NCBI RefSeq assembly: GCF_042767895.1
Contig: NC_091560.1
Location: 26,551,961 to 26,566,960, forward strand
Length of the DNA: 15,000 nucleotides
Direction: 5' to 3'
From: Penaeus vannamei
Taxonomy: Eukaryota; Arthropoda; Malacostraca; Decapoda; Penaeidae
Positions 9,601-15,000 of the stretch are shown in pieces. The translations under genes and the position numbers were made by a program. Position 1 is the first letter of the stretch; the number at the start of each line of letters is the position of its first letter. The notes beneath the pieces are model-generated. The model did not search any database, was not told the origin of the DNA, and worked only from the letters and a program-made list of their open reading frames with translations.

Positions 9601-11264
9601 GTCTGTTCCTCTGATGTACCAATGGCATGAGAAGCACTATATTGGAGCAGCTCATGGCATAATAGGAATTCTCTTCATGCTCTTACAGGTAAGAAATATC
9701 TGGAATAACTTAACAGTTGTGACAAAGTAGTGACTGCATTTTATTATATGTAGATATATTCTGTTCCTGTTTCTGACTAACCATCTTTTTTATTTAAGGC
9801 AAAGGAACACCTCACATCTGCAGAGCTGCATGAACTGGTGAAACCGACAATTGATTACATTGCTAAGCTACAGTTTCCCTCAGGCAATTTACCATCATCT
9901 CTCAGCAATGAATCTGATCGACTTATACATTGGTGCCATGGAGCTCCTGGAGCTGTATTTCTTTTTGCAAAAGCTTATCAGGTAAATTTTAAATTAGTTT
10001 TCGTAATAATTCTTATTAATTGTTGTTTTTACAACAGGCAACTTAGCCTGCGGTATACACTATATTGTAACTGGCAGTGTTAATGCGCTGAGTGTAAACT
10101 ACTTAGACAGATAATGTGGAGTCTGTCCAACAAAAACAGTCTATTATTATCTTGATACAGCATAATAAAAGACAGATAGACCTCCAAAGATAATATGCAA
10201 TCTTGCCCAACTCTATTTTTATAGAGGTATTGTGATTATTTTAATGTTTCAGGTTTTCAATGAAAAAAGTTACTTAGAACATGCTCTGAAAGCTGGTGAA
10301 AGTATTTGGGAAAGAGGACTGTTAAAGAAAGGTTATGGTCTGTGTCATGGTTCATCAGGAAACGGTTATGCATTACTGTACCTCTACCAGGTAAGGCAAC
10401 CTTTTTGTAAACTTGTTATTCCACTTTTTCATGTGGATATATCTCTATTTTATTCTAGGAATTGGTAAAGGCAAACATTTTTCCTAACTGAATGGCCATG
10501 TATACATATACTGTCCATGTTTTTTGTGAACTTTGTTACACAGATGGCTCCATATCTGTTAAGCCACCAAGGAGTCACTTAGTAGGTGCTATGTGACCTC
10601 ACCCAGTTTCCTTGAATTTCAGGGGGAAATGCTATTGATAGTAATACTGTCATTATCATTCTTTTTGACAACATGATTATTATGATATTATTGATACTAA
10701 TAACAATTTTAAAGATTTCAAAATCCTTTCAAAATTCAAGCAATAGGGTAAATTGATGAAATAGGTAGGACTAATAAAGAACTCTTTGGTGACTAAGCCC
10801 TTGGAGGGCCAACTATATGTAAACATAATTGATTAATTAAAATTATAGTGGACATGGCATTTATGCTGTGCCATGTGCTCACATTGTCTTAATGATCAGT
10901 TTAGGAAATTAATGAATTCCTGTCATGAAATTTAAATGTTCTCTATAAAACAAGATTTTTATGCTCTGTTCATGAGACTTTCAACTGTATATAGTCATAG
11001 ATAAGATAGATAGTTCCCAGAGGGACCAAAATATATTATCTTACAGGAGGTGTTGTTGGTGTTGTTTCTTTCTAGGTAACAGGAGATTCTGAAATGTTAT
11101 ATAGAGCAGCACAGTTCGGACGTTGGTGTCAAGATTATGGAAAGCATGGCTGCCGCACACCAGATAGACCTATGTCCTTGTTTGAGGGCCTGGCTGGTAA
11201 TATTCACTTCTTGGCCGATATTGCAAATCCCAAAAATGCAAAGTTTCCTGCTTTTGTTTTGTAA
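6672..11264 (+). CDS. LANCL2: LanC-like protein (LANCL1/2 type), complete coding sequence in 8 exons
   Basis: Cytosolic LanC-fold protein. Animal members bind glutathione and zinc and add glutathione to dehydroamino acids in damaged proteins. Coding exons are 6672-6758, 6950-7129, 7285-7433, 8559-8667, 9509-9688, 9799-9981, 10253-10390 and 11076-11264. All junctions are GT-AG and the frame is continuous, giving 404 residues (human LANCL1 is 399). The ATG at 6672 opens an MAESRYFPNPY N-terminus like that of LANCL1, and the first coding exon begins at 6633 after an acceptor. Seven GxxG motifs start at residues 67, 112, 161, 225, 283, 329 and 380. The zinc ligands are Cys281 (WCHGAPG) and Cys327-His328 (GLCHGSSG). 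The C-terminal HGCRTPDRP and SLFEG blocks are present, and no exon seems missing. MYQWH, PSSLSNESDRL and PDRP resemble LANCL2, but there is no N-terminal myristoylation glycine, so the paralogue call is tentative. Family membership is firm. No promoter was identified. Confidence 0.95.
6759..6949 (+). other. LanC-like intron with pyrimidine-rich tract
   Basis: The donor is gtatgc at 6759 and the acceptor tcttttcag ends at 6949. Positions 6776-6850 are almost pure C/T. The open frame that continues from the exon through this tract is intron read-through. Confidence 0.85.
7536..8195. mobile_element. Non-autonomous DNA-transposon-like element with inverted ends, in LanC-like intron
   Basis: The two ends are inverted repeats of about 35-42 bp. 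The left end (7536-7577) reads GGCCACAG, then a T-run, then TCTTGAATAGCGGGC. The right end (8162-8195) is the reverse complement: GCCCGCTATTCAAGA, an A-run, then CTGTGGCC. The outer 8 bp and inner 15 bp match perfectly, and the homopolymers differ in length. The interior of about 580 bp carries an open frame of 77 codons (7585-7818) that I do not recognise, and a short ATGAC tandem near 8052-8066. I find no clear target-site duplication, so the superfamily is unknown and the true ends may lie a few bases further out. It sits within the intron 7434-8558. Confidence 0.7.
8668..9508 (+). other. LanC-like intron with polypyrimidine low-complexity tract
   Basis: The intron lies between exon ends QKE and IGKA (donor gtaagt, acceptor cttacag). 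Positions 9254-9318 are a T-rich tract with scattered C, in the form of TTTCT-type units. Nothing else was recognised. Confidence 0.8.
10533..10827. repeat. Foldback (long imperfect palindrome) element in LanC-like intron
   Basis: The left half (from about 10533) and the reverse complement of the right half (ending about 10827) share collinear blocks along their whole length. These are TGTTACA/TGTTTACA, TGGC..TCC, a CACCAAxGAGT core, TTAGT, CTATxTxAxC, CTTGAATTT and, near the centre, CTATTGATAGTAATA against TTATTAGTATCAATA. The whole unit of about 295 bp could fold into one imperfect hairpin. This is typical of foldback MITEs, or of two copies of a short repeat in opposite orientation. It lies in the intron 10391-11075, and no target duplication is visible. 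Confidence 0.6.
10852..10876. repeat. Perfect 8-bp inverted repeat
   Basis: ACATGGCA (10852-10859) and TGCCATGT (10869-10876) can pair across a 9-nt loop, just outside the foldback element in the same intron. It may be the edge of another repeat. Confidence 0.6.
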
Positions 11265-11609
11265 GATAACAATGAGCTCAAAGGTTCCCAGTTATATCAT
11301 CCCTTTTGTGCTTTCAGAGGTATGGATGTCTGTGAAATTTATATCTTCTTATATGTGTAAATCTGTAAGATATATAGATATTGGTCTTAAGGATGTACCA
11401 TTACTAATGGTAAAACATTGAAACATTGTACAGTTTTATGTTTTGAAAGTAATTTGTCTGTCTCAGTGTTGATTGTTAAATCCTTTTTATATAGATAGGC
11501 TATTTGGCAACTCTCCAGTAGTTATGAAATGTACACCCAATTTAGTTTCTGTATGGAGAACATTTAAAAGATTAAGGTTTTCTAATGAGTTATTGAGTCT
11601 CATTAATCA

Positions 11610-11615
11610 ATTAAA
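11610..11615 (+). promoter_or_regulatory. Possible poly(A) signal ATTAAA for the LanC-like gene
   Basis: No AATAAA follows the LanC-like stop on the plus strand before the convergent gene. This ATTAAA variant, about 345 bp after the stop, is the best candidate I see. It is a motif match only. Confidence 0.3.
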
Positions 11616-11770
11616 CAATTTTATGCCCTTTCATTTTTACATAGGGGACCTGAGAAATATTTACATTGAGGCTGAAATTATTAGATATTCTTTTTTTCTT
11701 TCTTTCTCTCTCTTTCTTTCCATCACATTAATTACCAAATGGCATGGTCCCATTTGCAATAGGTCATGCA

Positions 11771-11808
11771 TTTATTACCTTCCATAAACATAAAAATACA
11801 CTTTTATT
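11771..11808 (-). promoter_or_regulatory. Two AATAAA poly(A) signals for the SMYD4-like gene
   Basis: On the minus strand AATAAA occurs at 11808-11803 and again at 11776-11771. These lie about 270-305 bases beyond the SMYD4-like stop, a normal 3' UTR length. The hexamers are canonical, but no cleavage site can be shown. Confidence 0.5.
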
Positions 11809-12075
11809 ATATATGGATAAAAATAATGCAAATGTGTTGTTTAGCATTTATACTGTTTGTTACAGAGTATAGAATGAAAGGACAATGCCTGACATTCAGT
11901 TATAAAAGTGTACTGAAATATGTCAATTCATAACAATTCTTATGGTTCTTTTCATGTCATAACATATTGTTTAAATCTTATCAGATTCTCAAACCACTTG
12001 TATGGAAATTATTCAGAATACAGTCTCCCATCTGTATCTTTCTTTCAACCCATCCAATATTCATATATTATTCAT

Positions 12076-15000
12076 TTAGCGTGGATTTACATATTTATTT
12101 TTCTTAGCTTTAAGCTTTTGCCCTTGAGGTTTTGGAGCCTCAGCAACTGGTGCAGCTTCATGAGGACTGTAAACATTACCCATTTGGGCATAGCAGTTTC
12201 TTATTAGTTCTACCACATCAGTATAGTGTTTGGCCGGTTCAACAACATGCTTATCAAGGAAAATTTGGTGACTCAGCAGCCCAGCTAAGGCAGCTGATAT
12301 ATTACCCTTCCTCAATGCACCCAAACAGTCTTTATGATGTAACAGTTGCGCATCAGCCTCTTGCACTAGTTTTGTATATTGTTGTACATTGCCACACATG
12401 TTACATTTAGAACGAATAGATGTAGAAAAGCAAAATGGCTGTTGACACTTTGGTGCTGGACAACGGAGTATCAGTGTTTCCATCTGGTGATGTGGATACA
12501 AAGGCCAGTTATGTGTACAGGCTTCACACAAACATTTAAATTTATATTGATTTAGGAGAACTTCCTGTCGTTCTACCACAGGATTTGAGTAATATTGAAA
12601 CCCATAATTATCAAACACTTCAGAGCCTCTTGGAATATACCTTATTGCACGCAGTATACACTTGTCTCCGACACTGTAACGGATAGCATTAGATTTACAG
12701 GAGTGGTTTGTGAGTGAGACTGTTGTGTAGAATGCACCGCCCAATTCATTAGTAGTATGTACTGTGGTATCATGCTCTGAGATCTCATATGCATTACATG
12801 AAGCTCCTTGCAAGTGTCTGAGTGCTAGGGCAGCCACAAATAATTCATCTTCTTCCAGGGGTTCTTCTTTCCCGAAAAAGCCCCCTAACTTAAGGCACTG
12901 ACATATGTAAAGAGCTGTAATGCTTCTCTTTAAAAGATCACCAAAAGATCGCTTGTTTGAATTAGTTATGAGGTGAAAGACAGTCATATAGTCTTTTGGG
13001 TGATATTTTCCTTCCCAGCTTATGGGTTTTGGTATGGTTTCACAGTCTGTAGAGACTTCTTCTGCTACAAGATTTGGAGCTTCACATTTCTCTTCATCAA
13101 TAACTGTCAGGAGCTTTTCTTTTAGCTTCTGTAGTTTAGACCATGACACCATGACAAGTGCTCTGTAAATCAAGGAAATAAATAACGTCAGATGAAAGGA
13201 ATGAACATATCTATCTGTGCCCTTAGCTCACCTAAAGTGAAATAATCAAACTACTTGCAGAAAATTCATAGAGATTACAATATTTTTAAAAAATCAAAAG
13301 ATATGATCTGGCTAGCCAAGTTCATGGTTGAAAGAATAGCTTGACCAAATCTCATGGTTCATTATCTAAACACCTCATTTCAGTATTATAAATGATTTAA
13401 GATGTTACATCCCTCTTTCAAGGACAATATGTGAGACTGCTAAGGAAATAGATCCATATTATCTATTAATATTTTTAAAACTTCTTCAATTAGACAAAAA
13501 TAGAATTTTACATTATGTGATTTATTATTAAAATACTGACCTGAAAACAAGTAAAGCCACTTTTCCTATTTCAGGGTCCATAAGGTGATTAAGAACCTTG
13601 CATTCCATTTTATGTTGCTTTTCCCATGATGCTGCGTAGCATGAGTCACTACAGTACGACACCTGACAAAAGAAATTTCTTTCAATACCAAAGCATATAA
13701 TTAACATTTCATGTTTTTTTTCTTTTATGTAGATTTGGAGTTGAATGCTACTAGATATTTCTTGGCTATATAATCGAAAATGTACCTTTTATATTTATTG
13801 TAACAGTGACCTAAACCAGTACAACTATATGATTTTTCATGTTGAAAAAATAGATATTCTATATATCCAGCAAACAAGAAAGATACTCACCTTAGCACAA
13901 GAGCTGCATGGTATTGGACAAGGACAGTAACTAAAACAATTATAGCAATGGCTGCCACAAACATCTGCATTCATCATGGTTACATATGGTTCATCAATGA
14001 TCAAAATATCACCTGAAAGGAATAAGAAAATCTATAAAACATTATTATGTACATATGGATAATGCAAATTAAAATATTCATCTTAAGTTTTCCTAAGGAG
14101 AAGGTTGCTTTGAGAAATAATCTTTACAAAAATATTTTGAGGAAACAGAAAACCTGGATGAACATAATGTCAAATAATCAAATATATCAGTAGAATTGCC
14201 CATTGTCAACAAAAGATATTTGAAAAATGCTATATAAAGTAATGAGTAATTTATATTTTCTTACTGTAACTGGTCTTACTTTAGCATTGTCTACATTAAC
14301 AAATGAGGTTCTCATTTTTAAAAGTTTATAAAATTCTTTGATATTTTGTGTGTGTTAGTCGGATGTGTGTGTGTGATAGCGAGAGTTGGAGCACGAACCC
14401 AACCATCACCCACCTGGTTTGATATCCCTCTGCGCGAGGGCACACCTCCCCACCATGGGCGACCGGACGAAGTTGACGGCGCTCGAGGCACTGGGGAACC
14501 GCTTGTTGACGCCGTAGGAGAGCTGAGGGACGTGCCTGGTCGCTGGTTTCTCCGCAGCCGCACTGGACGCTTTCTTTTGCTTCTTCCCCTTGACCGTTTT
14601 GAAAACCGACATGATCCTCACGGTCGTTGCGGCTTTGACTTCATTGGAGATATTGCTCTTCCTCAGGTATTCCAGAGCCTTCAAGAACTGGGCTTCCGCT
14701 TCTTTGTACTCTTTGGACATCGCGTAACAGTGTCCTAGAATCTCATAGGCGTTCCACATCTGTTCATCCGGGCACTTGAACGACAAGCTCTTCATGGCAT
14801 CTACCTTGGCGTTGTCAAATTGTTCCAGCAGCAGGTACGTCCAGCCCCTCTTCATATAGCGAGTCGCCAGGGCCAAGGTGTCCTCTGGTGGCGTCTTCAA
14901 GAGGCACTTCTTTATGACGTCGAGGGCCTTGTTAGCTGAGGCTTCGTTCGGGACGAGCATATCGTACACCTTCTCGTAGTTGGTGGCGTCTTCAGCACTC
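12076..15000 (-). CDS. SMYD4: SMYD4-like SET and MYND domain protein, 5' part beyond the window
   Basis: Member of the SMYD4 branch of SET/MYND proteins (predicted lysine methyltransferase or SET-domain regulator). Minus-strand coding exons: 15000-14414 (open to the edge), 14012-13891, 13662-13541 and 13162-12076. The three introns are GT-AG and join in frame, giving 638 visible residues; human SMYD4 has 804, so roughly the first 150 or more are off-window. Counting from Ser at 14999: two TPR-like helical pairs (about 42-73 and 80-113), a basic Ala/Lys linker, and the N-terminal SET half (about 159-205, with VGRCALAQRDIKPGD). The inserted MYND zinc finger has Cys218, 221, 231, 234, 240, 244, His253 and Cys257. 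The SET core has NHSC at 429-432, Asn435 and Tyr463-Gly464. The post-SET cysteines are Cys487, 489 and 492. A further cysteine cluster lies at about 511-533, and the tail is lysine-rich. The first visible exon is much GC-richer than the rest. Activity and substrate are unknown. Confidence 0.92.
13163..13540 (-). other. SMYD4-like intron between MYND and SET core exons
   Basis: The donor (gtcagt, reading from 13540) and acceptor (atttacag, ending 13163) split an Arg codon as AG/A. The intron is AT-rich with no recognisable element. Confidence 0.85.
14013..14413 (-). other. SMYD4-like intron with short GT-rich runs
   Basis: The donor is gtgggt reading from 14413, and the acceptor cctttcag ends at 14013. 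It splits a Gly codon after RDIKP. Short GT-rich runs lie at 14346-14375; the rest is AT-rich with no feature seen. Confidence 0.85.

Larger units (their letters stand above)
11265..12075. other. Convergent intergenic region holding the 3' UTRs of both host genes
   Basis: The region lies between the LanC-like stop (11262-11264, plus strand) and the SMYD4-like stop (12078-12076, minus strand). It is AT-rich, with a pyrimidine tract at 11689-11722. No gene is supported inside; the ORFs at 11473-11787 and 11920-12207 show no family features. With about 810 bp for two tail-to-tail 3' UTRs, the transcripts may approach or overlap each other. Confidence 0.7.

Noticed and set aside
6672..11264. Idea that the LanC-domain gene marks a lanthipeptide biosynthesis cluster
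   Set aside because: The gene is spliced and matches animal LANCL proteins over its full length, with no precursor peptide or dehydratase nearby.
11137..11421. 94-codon plus-strand ORF overlapping the last LanC-like exon
   Set aside because: It is a +1 frame shadow of the exon, whose true frame ends at 11264 with the conserved FPAFVL terminus.
14346..14738. 130-codon plus-strand ORF
   Set aside because: It is antisense to the SMYD4-like TPR exon, and the minus-strand frame carries the domain and correct splice site.

Overview
The window is nuclear DNA from an animal. It has two spliced protein-coding genes with GT-AG introns, an RTE-clade retroelement and very long dinucleotide microsatellites. 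Microsatellite density, the RTE type with a short trinucleotide tail and the intron style fit an arthropod, most likely a decapod crustacean; a mollusc cannot be excluded from sequence alone. Nothing is bacterial, plasmid-borne or CRISPR-like.

Layout: positions 1-208 are unassigned flank. 209-388 is a (CA)n/(TA)n microsatellite. 389 to about 3480 is one nearly full-length but broken RTE-type (BovB-like) non-LTR retrotransposon on the minus strand, with structured 5' UTR, AP-like endonuclease, linker, reverse transcriptase and a (TGA)7 tail. 3490-4595 is simple sequence, including (TA)n joined directly to a perfect (TG)58. 4596-6632 is non-coding and probably holds the unseen promoter and first exon of the next gene. 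6633-11264 on the plus strand is a LanC-like (LANCL1/LANCL2-type) gene, whose complete coding sequence of 404 residues I assembled from eight exons. Two of its introns carry inverted-repeat elements. 11265-12075 is the gap between convergent genes, made of the two 3' UTRs. 12076-15000 on the minus strand is a SMYD4-like gene (TPR, MYND, split SET) in four visible exons; its 5' part runs off the right edge.

The two host genes are tail to tail, and their function gives no sign of a shared system: one is a cytosolic glutathione-linked LanC-fold protein, the other a SET/MYND protein. I did not find a new multi-gene system. The points most worth a second look are: a possible HDV-like nested pseudoknot at the 5' end of the retroelement; the retroelement stop codon lying in the first unit of its own tail; an exact match between the seven toroid hairpins of the LanC-like protein and its last seven exons; and two inverted-repeat elements in its introns.
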